From DAIODI01 sp046349255 (lineage in GTDB: Bacteria; Pseudomonadota; Alphaproteobacteria; Rhizobiales; Aestuariivirgaceae), in assembly GCA_046349255.1 (NCBI GenBank), contig JAXMCR010000003.1, positions 930,001-994,000 of the forward strand: a stretch of 64,000 bases of DNA. The letters are read 5' to 3'. The notes beneath the pieces are model-generated. The model did not search any database, was not told the DNA's origin, and saw only the letters and a list, made by a program, of their open reading frames with translations. This document shows, piece after piece, positions 1 to 8,929 of this stretch; the first letter of the stretch is position 1, and each line of letters opens with the position of its first letter. Made by a program: the position numbers and the translations under genes.

Positions 1-833
1 TTGGGGAACAGGCCGATGTAGAGCCATGCGCGCCGGTGCGACGGCGGCAGATGCTCGACCTCCGGCAGCACGCGCTTGTAGAGCTCGACGCTCCAGTACT
101 TGTCCGGCGCATCGTTGAACGGCGCGAACGAGCGGCCCATGCCGAGGCCGGCGCGCCCGTCGCGGTACATGCCGCCGTAGAGATCCTGGAGCGAGGGGTG
201 CGCGATCGGCACGTGGTAGCCCTCGTTGTCGACGTCGCGCACCGCCTTCCAGTTGGCGCTGAGCCGATGCTTTTCGGTCGGGCGATGCGGCTTCATCTCG
301 GCGATCCGGTAGAGCGCGATTTCCTCCGCATGCGGACGCATCAGCTCGGCGACCGACGGCTGGTCGCTCGCGACGAAGCGCACGAAGACAAAACCGTTCC
401 AGATTTCGTACTCGAGCGGCACGAGCCCGTGCTCCACAGGGTCGAGCTTCGGCAGCGCCCGCTTCTGCGGCACGGCGCGCAAGGTGCCGTCGAGGTTGAA
501 CGACCAGCCGTGGAACGGGCACACGAGCGCCGCCTTGCAGCGCCCGCGCTCGGTGGCGACCACGCGCGAACCGCGGTGCCGGCAGACGTTGTGGAACGCC
601 CTGACCTCCCCGTCGTGGCCGCGCACGATCAGCGCGCGCTCGCCGACGATGTCGAACGACACGTAGTCCCCGGCCTCCGGCACGTCGGACACGTGGCAGG
701 CAAGCTGCCAGCAGCGCCGGAACAGCTCTTCCTTCTCGAGCGAAAGGAATTCCTCGTTGAAATAGGTCCAGGCCGGCAGCCCGCCGCGCTCGTTCTCGGC
801 CAGGGTGATGTCTTCGGAGCGCAGCGGTTTCAT
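1..833 (-). CDS. Rieske aromatic ring-hydroxylating oxygenase, alpha subunit (partial, 3' end outside window)
   Basis: Terminal oxygenase component of a two-component Rieske non-haem iron system. The first 277 residues are visible and the C-terminus lies beyond base 1. The Rieske [2Fe-2S] ligands are C84/H86 (VCRHRG) and C105/H108 (CPFHGW). The mononuclear iron site starts with DVDNEGYHVPIAHPS around residue 190-205, giving the two His ligands. The ATG at 833 follows directly from the family's usual N-terminus. The family includes glycine betaine, carnitine and aromatic oxygenases; the substrate cannot be read from the sequence. A BetI/TetR-like palindrome lies 23 bases upstream, so repression by a TetR regulator outside the window is likely. 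A second, shorter Rieske protein is at 48894-49898. Confidence 0.9.
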   Translation of the reverse strand, partial: MKPLRSEDITLAENERGGLPAWTYFNEEFLSLEKEELFRRCWQLACHVSDVPEAGDYVSFDIVGERALIVRGHDGEVRAFHNVCRHRGSRVVATERGRCKAALVCPFHGWSFNLDGTLRAVPQKRALPKLDPVEHGLVPLEYEIWNGFVFVRFVASDQPSVAELMRPHAEEIALYRIAEMKPHRPTEKHRLSANWKAVRDVDNEGYHVPIAHPSLQDLYGGMYRDGRAGLGMGRSFAPFNDAPDKYWSVELYKRVLPEVEHLPPSHRRAWLYIGLFP

Positions 834-855
834 GGGTGGGACGCCTTCTTTTTTG

Positions 856-873
856 ATTGAATGTTCATTCAAT
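856..873. promoter_or_regulatory. TetR/BetI-like operator palindrome
   Basis: A perfect 8-bp inverted repeat, ATTGAATG-TT-CATTCAAT, sits 23 bases upstream of the Rieske start codon. Its form (TTGAAYG core, two-base centre) resembles operators of TetR-family repressors such as BetI. The regulator gene is not in the window. Reading it as an operator is inference; the palindrome itself is directly visible. Confidence 0.6.
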
Positions 874-997
874 ACTAGACCGGCGAAAGGGTTCCGGTCA
901 AGCCAGACACGCCAGTGCTGACTGCCGATGATTACCAAGGCGCCGGGTAAACGGGTTGTCCCGATCGACGTCGCCGCCGCCAGATCGACCGGAATTG

Positions 998-1927
998 TCA
1001 GGTCGATGCGGTCCGCGGCTGGGCGCGCATCGACAACTCACTGATCGCGACGCCGCCGAGCACGAGCACGGCGCCCAACGCTGCAACCTGCGTGATCTGC
1101 TCCCCGAGCAACCATACGGAGAACAGCATGCCGGCAACCGGCTGCAGGTGCAGCGACAAGGCGAGCGACCCGGCGCTCATGTACCGAAGGAGCCAGTTCC
1201 ACACGAAGTAGCAGCCTGCCCCACTCGCGACGACCAGCGCGATGACCGCCCATTCCTCAGGCCTCGGCTGGAGGGCGCGCATGAAACCGGACGGGTCCGA
1301 GATCGCGTATCCCGGTACCAGAACCAGGGCTGCCGCCAGGAACGGTATCCCGGTGATCACGGTCGAGCTCCATCGTTCCCGCAGCGGCTTTGCCGCAAGC
1401 GTGCACACCGCAAAGCAGAACGCCGACGCCATCATGAGGAGGTTGCCCCCGACCTGATCGGGGGCGCCGATCGACAGCGTTCGGGGGTCGAACGTCAGAA
1501 GCCCGACGCCGGCGAACGCAAGGACCGTGCCCGTCCATTGCCGGGCCTTGATCCGTTCGCGCAGCAGGACGTGGCCCAGCACAAGGACGAAGAGCGTTTC
1601 GAACGAGGCGATCAACGAGATGTTCGACGCCAGCGTGAGCGGCGTCGCCAGAAACTGCAGCACGATGGAAAGACCACAGCCGACGAGTCCCATCGTCAGA
1701 AGCAGTCGGAAATCGCTGGCCGTCATCCGCGCCGCAACGTCGCCCATGCGCATGAAGGGAAGAATCAGCAGCGCCGCCCCGGCAAGGCGCCAGCAGGCAA
1801 GACCCATCGGCGGGAACGAGGTCAGCAACTCCTTCGACAGGGGATAGACGAGCGCCCACGCGACGTTGATCAGGACCGCCAGCGTCCAGAGCAGCGCCGG
1901 CGGCGGTACGGTGGCGGGGCGGTTCAT
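998..1927 (-). CDS. EamA/DMT-superfamily permease
   Basis: A 309-residue inner-membrane protein with about ten hydrophobic helices arranged as two EamA repeats of the drug/metabolite transporter superfamily (roughly residues 15-145 and 160-300). Length and layout are typical. Substrate is unknown; family members export amino acids, metabolites or drugs. It reads in the same direction as the Rieske gene, with 164 bases between its stop and that gene's start. It reads away from the B12 riboswitch downstream of its start, so it does not look like part of the cobalamin regulon. Confidence 0.85.
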   Translation of the reverse strand: MNRPATVPPPALLWTLAVLINVAWALVYPLSKELLTSFPPMGLACWRLAGAALLILPFMRMGDVAARMTASDFRLLLTMGLVGCGLSIVLQFLATPLTLASNISLIASFETLFVLVLGHVLLRERIKARQWTGTVLAFAGVGLLTFDPRTLSIGAPDQVGGNLLMMASAFCFAVCTLAAKPLRERWSSTVITGIPFLAAALVLVPGYAISDPSGFMRALQPRPEEWAVIALVVASGAGCYFVWNWLLRYMSAGSLALSLHLQPVAGMLFSVWLLGEQITQVAALGAVLVLGGVAISELSMRAQPRTAST

Positions 1928-2189
1928 CGGCAGCGCTGCGTCGGATGGAAGACGGGCGCTGCGTCACGCGGATCTCTGTTGCGGCCGGGCACGCTGCCCG
2001 CGCCACGAGCGCTCGACCGCGCCCTTGAACCGTCTTCTCGCATCGACCGATGCCCCGTTGCACTTCACCACGCTTGCAACGGATATGCGTTTCGCACGAA
2101 GTCGCTGTGACAAAGCGCACGCGGCCCGTCAAATGCCCTGAACGCCTCCCCCGTTGACGCACCTTCCACTCTGTGGGAATTTGCTCCCC

Positions 2190-2400
2190 TGAGCGGTGCT
2201 CCGAAGCCAGCCGGTGAGGAGCCTAACAGGGAACACGGTGAGGACGACCCAATCGGGGCCGAATCCGTGACTGCCCCCGCAACTGTGAGCGGCGAGAGGC
2301 ATTCGCGCCTTTAGCGCCACTGGCGAACCGGGAAACCGGGGCTGCCGGGAAGGCCAAAGCGGATACCTCGGCGACCCGTGAGTCAGGAGACCTGCCGCCC
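2190..2400 (+). promoter_or_regulatory. Cobalamin (AdoCbl) riboswitch
   Basis: The conserved B12-riboswitch core is present in order: GGTGCTCCG then GCCAGCCGGTGAGGAG from 2195, AACAGGGAA near 2225-2233, ATCCGTGACTGCCCCCGCAA near 2263-2282, GCCACTGG near 2316-2323, GGGAAGGC at 2347-2354, and the B12 box AGTCAGGAGACCTGCC at 2381-2396. It leads the cbtB-cbtA-cobW-cobN-cobO operon. The SD (GGAGGG, 2450-2455) lies inside a small CGGA/TCCG hairpin (2449-2461) and another inverted repeat ACGTCC-GGACGT is at 2411-2424. Control of translation initiation is therefore plausible: cobalamin binding would lower cobalt uptake and insertion. Confidence 0.96.
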
Positions 2401-2464
2401 AAGCCGGACGACGTCCACGGACGTTCGTTCATCCGTTCACAGAGCACACGGAGGGTGTCCGCTC

Positions 2465-2641
2465 ATGACTGCGCTCAATCTCTCGACCGTTTCCGTCTCC
2501 ATCGAACAGCGCCTGATCGCGGGCATCGTTGCCCTGGTGATGGGCCTCGGCATCGTCGCGACCGTCGGGTTCGCCGGTTCGGCCGAGATCCACAACGCCG
2601 CGCACGACACGCGCCACTCGCTCGGCTTCCCCTGCCACTAA
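2465..2641 (+). CDS. cbtB: CbtB, small cobalt-transport subunit
   Basis: A 58-residue protein with one membrane helix (about residues 18-40) and the C-terminal histidine motif HDTRHSLGFPCH that marks CbtB and is thought to bind cobalt. CbtB and CbtA form a predicted B12-regulated cobalt transporter. The start is the ATG 9 bases after a GGAGGG SD and is the first gene after the cobalamin riboswitch. An in-frame ORF begins further upstream but runs through the riboswitch, so it is not used. The gap to cbtA is 16 bases, consistent with one operon. Confidence 0.93.
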   Translation: MTALNLSTVSVSIEQRLIAGIVALVMGLGIVATVGFAGSAEIHNAAHDTRHSLGFPCH

Positions 2642-2657
2642 ATCCTTCGGCACATCT

Positions 2658-3479
2658 ATGATCGGGCGAATGATCTTCGCCGCCGTCCTGGCTGGACTGG
2701 CGGCGGGACTGATCATGTCTGCCGTTCAGCAATGGCGCGTCGTGCCGCTGATCGAGCAGGCTGAAGTCTACGAGAACGAGGAGGCCGCCGCACCGGCGAC
2801 CCCTGCCCCGTCGCCAACTGACAACGCGACCTCTGGCAACGGTGTCGTCGAACCTTCGAACGCCACCGCAATGGCCGCAGCCGGCGGCCATGACCATGGC
2901 GGCCACGATCGCGCGGGCCATGACCACAAGGCGGGCGGCGAGCACAGCGAGCATGCGAACGCATGGGCGCCCGCGAACGGCGGCGAGCGGCTCGCTTACA
3001 CGGTGCTCATGAACGTGCTGACCGGCATCGGTTTTGCGATGCTGCTCGCGGCGGCCTCCCTTCTCCTTGGCCTCCCGCTCACCCCCGCCAACGGGCTGCT
3101 CTGGGGATTTGCGGGCTTCGTCGTGTTCATGCTCGCGCCCTCGATCGGGCTGCCGCCGCAACTGCCGGGCACGCCCGTGGCTGACCTCGCCGACCGGCAG
3201 CTTTGGTGGTGGGCGACCGTCGCCGCAACGGCAGCCGGGCTCGGCCTCGTCCTGCTGTCGCCCAACGTGCTCCTCAAGGCGCTGGGCGCGCTCCTCGTGG
3301 TCATGCCACACCTCGTCGGGGCGCCGCAGCCGCCGACACTCGACACCGCCGTTCCCGCGCCGCTCGCGGCCGCCTATGCGTCGAACGCGCTCGCGTCAGG
3401 CGTCGTGTTCTGGCTCGCCATCGGCTTCTTCCTCGGGCTCGCCGGCAGCCGCATCCTCCCCGCGAAGGCAACGACATGA
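2658..3479 (+). CDS. cbtA: CbtA, cobalt-transport membrane subunit
   Basis: A 273-residue membrane protein of the CbtA family with about five to six helices. A signal-like first helix is followed by a long polar loop (residues about 40-110) containing a His/Asp stretch (GGHDHGGHDRAGHDHK), likely a metal-collecting segment. The remaining helices follow from about residue 112. The pairing with CbtB and position behind a B12 riboswitch support cobalt uptake for corrin synthesis. Its stop codon overlaps the start of cobW (ATGA), suggesting translational coupling. Confidence 0.93.
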   Translation: MIGRMIFAAVLAGLAAGLIMSAVQQWRVVPLIEQAEVYENEEAAAPATPAPSPTDNATSGNGVVEPSNATAMAAAGGHDHGGHDRAGHDHKAGGEHSEHANAWAPANGGERLAYTVLMNVLTGIGFAMLLAAASLLLGLPLTPANGLLWGFAGFVVFMLAPSIGLPPQLPGTPVADLADRQLWWWATVAATAAGLGLVLLSPNVLLKALGALLVVMPHLVGAPQPPTLDTAVPAPLAAAYASNALASGVVFWLAIGFFLGLAGSRILPAKATT

Positions 3480-4507
3480 ACCGCATCCCCGCCACCGTGA
3501 TCACCGGCTTCCTCGGGGCCGGCAAGACGACTCTCGTGCGCCACCTGCTCGAGAACGCGAACGGCCGGCGCATCGCGCTGATCGTCAACGAGTTCGGCGA
3601 CGTCGGCGTCGACGGCGACCTGATCAAGGGCTGCGGCGACGCGCTCTGCCGCGAGGAAGACGTGATCGAACTCGCCAACGGCTGCATCTGCTGCACCGTC
3701 GCCGACGACTTCGTGCCGACGATGGAAAAGCTCCTGGGACGGAGCGATCCGCCCCAGCACATCGTGATCGAGACCTCGGGCCTCGCCCTGCCGCAGCCCT
3801 TGGTGCGCGCCTTCAACTGGCCGGAGATCAAGAGTCGCGTGACGGTCGACGCCGTGGTGACGGTGGTCGATGGCGCAGCGCTCGCCGAAGGGCGCTTTGC
3901 GGCGGACGAGGAGAAGCTCGCCGCCCAGCGCGCCGCCGACCCGACGCTCGACCACGAGGACCCGATCGAGGAGCTGTTCGAGGATCAGCTCAACTGCGCA
4001 GACATGGTGCTGCTCAACAAGGCGGACCTCCTGTCGGAGGCCGACATCGCAAAGCTCTCCGCCGATCTCGGCGCGCAGATCCGGAAGGGCGCAAAACTCA
4101 TCGCCACGCGCGAGGGCAAGGTCGACCCGAACGCCTTGCTAGGCCTGGGCGCTGCCGCCGAGGACGATCTCGGCACGCGTCTTTCCCACCACGAAATGGA
4201 GGGCGAGGAGCAGCACGACCACGACGACTTCGAGTCCTTCGTCGTCGACCTCGGCCCCGTGAAGGACCGCAACGCCCTGATTCGATCCGTGAACGAAGCG
4301 CTGCAAGCCCATGAAATCCTTCGGTTAAAGGGCTTCATCGATCTCGAGGGCAGCCCCTCGCGCCTCGTCATCCAGGCGGTCGGTCCGCGCGTCGGCCACT
4401 GGTTCGACCGGCCGTGGAGCGCGGACGAGCAGCGCCGCTCCGCCCTCGTCGTCATCGGCCTCACCGGCCTCGACCGCGACGCGATCGTCCGTACGCTGAA
4501 AGGCTAG
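3476..4507 (+). CDS. cobW: CobW, GTP-dependent cobalt metallochaperone
   Basis: A 343-residue G3E-family GTPase. Visible motifs are the Walker A GFLGAGKTT (residues 11-19), the metal-binding C-x-C-C (GCICCT, C70/C72/C73), NEFGDVGVD at 38-46, and NKADL. A His/Asp-rich insertion (EEQHDHDDFE) lies near residues 242-251, and the CobW C-terminal domain follows. It likely delivers Co(II) to the chelatase. The ATG overlapping the cbtA stop is chosen; longer in-frame extensions read through cbtA. cobN begins two bases after its stop. Confidence 0.95.
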   Translation: MNRIPATVITGFLGAGKTTLVRHLLENANGRRIALIVNEFGDVGVDGDLIKGCGDALCREEDVIELANGCICCTVADDFVPTMEKLLGRSDPPQHIVIETSGLALPQPLVRAFNWPEIKSRVTVDAVVTVVDGAALAEGRFAADEEKLAAQRAADPTLDHEDPIEELFEDQLNCADMVLLNKADLLSEADIAKLSADLGAQIRKGAKLIATREGKVDPNALLGLGAAAEDDLGTRLSHHEMEGEEQHDHDDFESFVVDLGPVKDRNALIRSVNEALQAHEILRLKGFIDLEGSPSRLVIQAVGPRVGHWFDRPWSADEQRRSALVVIGLTGLDRDAIVRTLKG

Positions 4508-4509
4508 CG

Positions 4510-7500
4510 ATGCACATCCTCGCCACGACGTCGGGCGCGATCGACGGCGGCTCGGAGGCCGTCGACCTCGCCCAGACGCCGGGCGACATCGTGGTCATCT
4601 CCGCCGCCGACAGCGAACTCGCCTGCCTCGCGCGCGCCCACGACGCGCTGCCTGAGCCGAAGCCGTCGCTCCGGCTCGCCAACCTCATGGCGCTCGGCCA
4701 CAACTTCTCGGTCGACCTCTATCTCGAGAAGACGGTCGCGCACGCGAAGGTGTGCGTGGTGCGCTGCCTCGGCGGGGAGAGCTACTGGCCCTACGGGATC
4801 GCCGAACTCACCGCCCTCAGCCAGCGCACCGGCATGAAGCTCGTGCTTCTGCCCGGCGGCACGGAGGCCGATCCCGCGCTCACCGCGCGTTCGACCGTCG
4901 CTCCCGCGGAGGCCGAGCGCCTGCGTCGATACTTCGCGGCGGGCGGCATCGAGAACGCGAAGCGCTTCCTTGCGGGCTGCGCGCATCTCATGGGCCAGGG
5001 TGAGGAACCTCCGCCTGCTGAGGAATTACCGCGCGCCGGGCTCTACGCCGACACGCGCAGCCCAGGTAAACCCGCCGCCGCGATCGTGTTCTACCGCGCG
5101 CTGATCGAGGGCGGCCTCACCCCGCCCGTCGATGCGCTGATCGCCGCCTTGGCCGACCGCGGTGTCGGCACGGCAGCGCTCTACGTGCAGGGGCTCAAGG
5201 ACGCAGCGAGCGTCGCGTTCCTCGCCGCCGCGCTTGAGCTGGGCGCGATCGACGTCGCGCTCAACGCCACCGCCTTCGCGGTCGGCGGCGACAACCCGCT
5301 CTCCGCCCTCGATTGCCCGGTGCTGCAGGTGGTGTTCTCGGGCTCCGGTGAAGAGGCGTGGGCCGAGAGCGCGCAGGGGCTTTCGCCGCGCGACCTCGCG
5401 ATGAACATCGTGCTCCCCGAATTCGACGGCCGCATCGCCACGCGCGCCGTCTCGTTCAAGGACGGCGTACGGCACGAACCGACGCAGTCGCGCGTCGTGA
5501 CCTACCGCCCCGTGCCGGACCGCATCGCCTTCGTCGCCGATCTCGCCGCGAACTGGATGCGCCTGCGGCGAACACCCGCGCACGCCCGCCGCATCGCGGT
5601 GGTGCTCGCCAACTACCCCAACCGCGACGGCCGCATCGGCAACGGTGTCGGCTACGACACGCCCGCCTCCACGGTCGCGATCCTCAACGCGCTCGGCGCG
5701 CCGTGCCCGGATGACCCGAACGCGCTGATCGAGGCGCTGCAGGAGGGACCGACCAACCGCGACGGCGCGCGCGCCGCATCGAGCCGGGCGACGCTGCCGT
5801 TGTCCGTATACGAACGATTCCTCGCCGCCCTCCCCGAGGAGAACCGCCGCGCGCTGAACCAGCGCTGGGGCGAACCGGCGCGCGACCCGTTCTGCCGCGA
5901 AGGCGCGTTCCACCTGCCGGTCACGCTCCATGGAAACGCCGCCGTGATGATCCAGCCCGCGCGCGGCTACAACATCGACCCGAAGGAAACCTACCACTCC
6001 CCCGACCTCGTGCCGCCCCACGGCTACCTCGCCGCCTACCTGTGGCTGCGCGAAACGTTCGGCGCGCAGGCGATCGTCCACAACGGCAAGCACGGCAACC
6101 TCGAATGGCTGCCCGGCAAGGCGAACGCACTGTCGCGCCGCTGCTGGCCGGAGATCGCGCTGGGCCCCGTGCCGCAGGTCTACCCGTTCATCGTCAACGA
6201 CCCCGGCGAGGGCGCGCAGGGCAAGCGCCGCACGGGCGCGGTCATCGTCGACCACCTCACCCCGCCGCTGGCGCGCGCCGAAACCTACGGACGCCTTCGC
6301 GACCTCGAGGTCCTGATCGACGAGTACTACCAGGCGATGGGCCTCGACCGCCGCCGCCAGGAGGCGCTGCGCCGCGACATTCTCGAACTCCTCGGCCGCG
6401 ACAACCTCGCCGCCGACGCCGGCATCGACGACACGCTCCCCGACGACGAGCAGCTGCAGCGCCTCGACGCATGGCTGTGCGACGTGAAGGAGAGCCAGAT
6501 CCGCAACGGCCTGCACGTTCTGGGCTCGAGCCCTCGAGGCCGCCTCGAGGCCGAGCTGATCGTCGCCCTCACGCGCCTGCCCCGCGGCGACGGCGCAAGC
6601 GGCGAAGCCTCGATCCTCCGTGCCCTGAGCAACGACCTAGGCCTCGCGTTCGACCCCCTGTCGGCAAAGCTCTCCGACCCATGGACGGGCGCGAAACCGC
6701 CCGCACTCAAAAGCCTCTCGTCCGACGCCTGGCGCACCGCCGGCGACACGGTCGAGCGTCTCGAACTTTTGGCGCTCGCCCTCGTCGATGGAAAGGCAGA
6801 CGCGCCCGGCCCCGCCTCCGCCGCGGTGCTCGCGGCCATCGATACGCGCGTCCGCCCAGCCGTCGCCGCCTGCGGGCCGCACGAGATCGACGCGCTGCTG
6901 AAAGGCCTCGCCGGCCGCTTCGTCCCGCCCGGACCATCCGGTGCGCCGACGCGCGGCCGTCTCGACGTGCTCCCCACGGGCCGCAACTTCTTCTCGCTCG
7001 ACAACCGCACGCTGCCGACGCCGACGGCGTGGGACATCGGCCGCCGCTCGGCGGATGCGATGCTCGAGCGCCACTTCCAGGAGCACGGCCGCTATCCCGC
7101 CGCCATGGGCCTGTCCGTGTGGGGCACCTCGAACATGCGCACCGGCGGCGACGACATCGCGCAGGCGCTCGCCCTGATCGGCGCAAGGCCGGTGTGGGAG
7201 CCGGGCACCGGCCGCGTCACCGGCTTCGAGACGATCCCGCCGGCGAAGCTCGGCCGCCCGCGGATCGACGTCACATTGCGCATCTCCGGCTTCTTCCGCG
7301 ACGCGTTCCCGGCGCAGATCGAGCTCTTCGACAAGGCGGCACGCGCCATCGGCGCGCTCGACGAACCGGCGGAGGAGAACCCGATCGCGGCACGCATGGC
7401 CGCCGAACGGCGCGACCTCCTCGCCGCCGGCGTCCCCGAACGCGACGCCGCCGCACTCTCGGGCCACCGCATCTTCGGCTCGGCCCCCGGCGCGTACGGT

Positions 7501-8169
7501 GCGGGCCTCCAGGCGATGATCGACGAGAAGCTGTGGGACACCCGCGCCGACCTCGCGCGCGCCTACGTCACCTGGGGATCGTACGCCTACGGATCGTCCG
7601 TCCATGGCGCCGCGTCGCCCGAGACGTTCGCGAAGCGGCTCCGGTCGATCGAGGCCGTCGTCCACAACCAGGACAACCGCGAACACGACCTCCTCGACTC
7701 CGACGACTACTACCAGTTCGAGGGCGGCATGACGGCCGCCGTCGAGGCGCACCGCGGCGAACGTCCCGTCGTGTGGCACAACGACCATTCGCGCCCCGAA
7801 CGGCCGCAGCCCCGCACGCTCGAGGAGGAGATCTCCCGTGTCATGCGCGCCCGCGTCGTCAACCCGAAGTGGATCGAGGGCGTGATGCGCCACGGCTACA
7901 AGGGCGCGTTCGAGATCGCCGCCACGGTCGACTACATGTTCGCCTTCGCCGCCACCACCGGGGCGGTGAAGCCCCACCACTTCGACCTCGCCTACGACGC
8001 CTTCCTCGCCGATGAGCGTGTACGGACCTTCCTTGAACGGAACAATCCGGCGGCGCTGAAGGAGATGGCCGACCGCTTCGAGGAAGCGATCGAGCGCGGC
8101 CTGTGGACGCCGCGTTCCAACGCCGCCTGGCGCGAGGTGCGCAGCCTCAACGAAAGGGCAATCCCATGA
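4510..8169 (+). CDS. cobN: CobN, cobaltochelatase large subunit
   Basis: A 1219-residue CobN/magnesium-chelatase H-type subunit. Typical motifs include a conserved block near VHNGKHGNLEWLPGKA, a GVGYDTPAST-type segment, and YAYGSSVHGAASPETF near the C-terminus. In the aerobic pathway CobN with CobS and CobT inserts cobalt into hydrogenobyrinate a,c-diamide. Neither cobS nor cobT is in the window. The start follows cobW by two bases, and the stop overlaps the ATG of cobO. Together with CbiX at 9739 the window encodes two different cobalt chelatase types. Confidence 0.96.
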   Translation: MHILATTSGAIDGGSEAVDLAQTPGDIVVISAADSELACLARAHDALPEPKPSLRLANLMALGHNFSVDLYLEKTVAHAKVCVVRCLGGESYWPYGIAELTALSQRTGMKLVLLPGGTEADPALTARSTVAPAEAERLRRYFAAGGIENAKRFLAGCAHLMGQGEEPPPAEELPRAGLYADTRSPGKPAAAIVFYRALIEGGLTPPVDALIAALADRGVGTAALYVQGLKDAASVAFLAAALELGAIDVALNATAFAVGGDNPLSALDCPVLQVVFSGSGEEAWAESAQGLSPRDLAMNIVLPEFDGRIATRAVSFKDGVRHEPTQSRVVTYRPVPDRIAFVADLAANWMRLRRTPAHARRIAVVLANYPNRDGRIGNGVGYDTPASTVAILNALGAPCPDDPNALIEALQEGPTNRDGARAASSRATLPLSVYERFLAALPEENRRALNQRWGEPARDPFCREGAFHLPVTLHGNAAVMIQPARGYNIDPKETYHSPDLVPPHGYLAAYLWLRETFGAQAIVHNGKHGNLEWLPGKANALSRRCWPEIALGPVPQVYPFIVNDPGEGAQGKRRTGAVIVDHLTPPLARAETYGRLRDLEVLIDEYYQAMGLDRRRQEALRRDILELLGRDNLAADAGIDDTLPDDEQLQRLDAWLCDVKESQIRNGLHVLGSSPRGRLEAELIVALTRLPRGDGASGEASILRALSNDLGLAFDPLSAKLSDPWTGAKPPALKSLSSDAWRTAGDTVERLELLALALVDGKADAPGPASAAVLAAIDTRVRPAVAACGPHEIDALLKGLAGRFVPPGPSGAPTRGRLDVLPTGRNFFSLDNRTLPTPTAWDIGRRSADAMLERHFQEHGRYPAAMGLSVWGTSNMRTGGDDIAQALALIGARPVWEPGTGRVTGFETIPPAKLGRPRIDVTLRISGFFRDAFPAQIELFDKAARAIGALDEPAEENPIAARMAAERRDLLAAGVPERDAAALSGHRIFGSAPGAYGAGLQAMIDEKLWDTRADLARAYVTWGSYAYGSSVHGAASPETFAKRLRSIEAVVHNQDNREHDLLDSDDYYQFEGGMTAAVEAHRGERPVVWHNDHSRPERPQPRTLEEEISRVMRARVVNPKWIEGVMRHGYKGAFEIAATVDYMFAFAATTGAVKPHHFDLAYDAFLADERVRTFLERNNPAALKEMADRFEEAIERGLWTPRSNAAWREVRSLNERAIP

Positions 8170-8804
8170 GCGACGAGACGCACGACGACGACGAGGGCGC
8201 AGGCCTCGACGTCAACGCCCGCCACGCCGAGAAGATGCGGAAGAAGAAGGCGGCGCGCGACAAGATCCTCGCCGGCAAGACCGTCGAGAAGGGCCTGCTC
8301 ATCGTCCACACCGGCAAGGGCAAGGGCAAGTCCACGGCGGCGTTCGGCATGGTGCTGCGCTGCGTCGGCCACGGCATGCGCTCCGGCGTCGTGCAGTTCG
8401 TGAAGGGCGCCTGGGCCACCGGCGAACGCACGGTGCTCGAACAGTTCCCCGACCTCGTCACGATCAAGGCGATGGGCGAAGGCTTCACCTGGGAAACGCA
8501 GGACCGCGAGCGCGACATCGCGCACGCGCGCGCCGCGTGGGAGGAGGCGAAGAAGATGATCGCCGACCCTTCCTACCGCATGGTGCTGCTCGACGAGCTC
8601 AACATCGTGCTGCGCTACGACTACCTGCCGCTCGACGAAGTCATCCGTGTACTGAAGAGCCGCCCCGAGGGCAAGCACGTGGTGGTGACAGGCCGCAACG
8701 CGCGCGAGGAGATGATCGAGGCCGCCGACCTCGTCACCGAGATGGAGCAAGTAAAGCACCCCTTCCGCTCCGGCGTGAAGGCACAGGCCGGAATCGAGTT
8801 CTGA
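8166..8804 (+). CDS. cobO: CobO, cob(I)yrinic acid a,c-diamide adenosyltransferase
   Basis: A 212-residue BtuR/CobO-type ATP:corrinoid adenosyltransferase that transfers the 5'-deoxyadenosyl group from ATP to Co(I). The P-loop TGKGKGKSTA is at residues 49-58. The family motifs QFVKGAW, GEGFTWETQD and LLDELN are present, and the length is normal. The ATG overlaps the cobN stop (ATGA), making it the last gene of the riboswitch-led operon. Two hairpin repeats follow it. Confidence 0.95.
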   Translation: MSDETHDDDEGAGLDVNARHAEKMRKKKAARDKILAGKTVEKGLLIVHTGKGKGKSTAAFGMVLRCVGHGMRSGVVQFVKGAWATGERTVLEQFPDLVTIKAMGEGFTWETQDRERDIAHARAAWEEAKKMIADPSYRMVLLDELNIVLRYDYLPLDEVIRVLKSRPEGKHVVVTGRNAREEMIEAADLVTEMEQVKHPFRSGVKAQAGIEF

Positions 8805-8834
8805 CGCAGCCGTTCGACGCGACTCGTCGCCGCC

Positions 8835-8871
8835 AAAGGATCACCGGGCCAACCCCGGTAATGACGATGAC
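8835..8871 (-). repeat. Dispersed hairpin repeat, copy 1
   Basis: AAAGGATCACCGGG-CCAA-CCCCGGTAATGACG. This is a 12-14 bp imperfect stem with fixed flanks (AAAGGAT on one side, ATGACG on the other). The minus-strand orientation is the one that reads GTCAT-stem-ATCCTTT. It lies between cobO and the GIY-YIG gene, just outside copy 2. Confidence 0.8.
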
Positions 8872-8890
8872 TCTTTGCACCCCCGTCCCT

Positions 8891-8925
8891 CGTCATGGCC
8901 GGGCTTGACCCGGCCATCCTCTTCG
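8891..8925 (+). repeat. Dispersed hairpin repeat, copy 2
   Basis: CGTCATGGCCGGG-CTTGA-CCCGGCCATCCTCTTC. A perfect GGCCGGG/CCCGGCC stem is flanked by CGTCAT outside and ATCCTCTTC inside. It ends only a few bases from the stop codon of the GIY-YIG gene and is inverted relative to copy 3 on the other side of that gene. Confidence 0.88.
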
Positions 8926-8929
8926 GGGC

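Noticed and set aside
6042..8015. 657-residue Arg/Pro-rich frame inside cobN
   Set aside because: Same-strand shadow of cobN with composition typical for a shifted high-GC frame.
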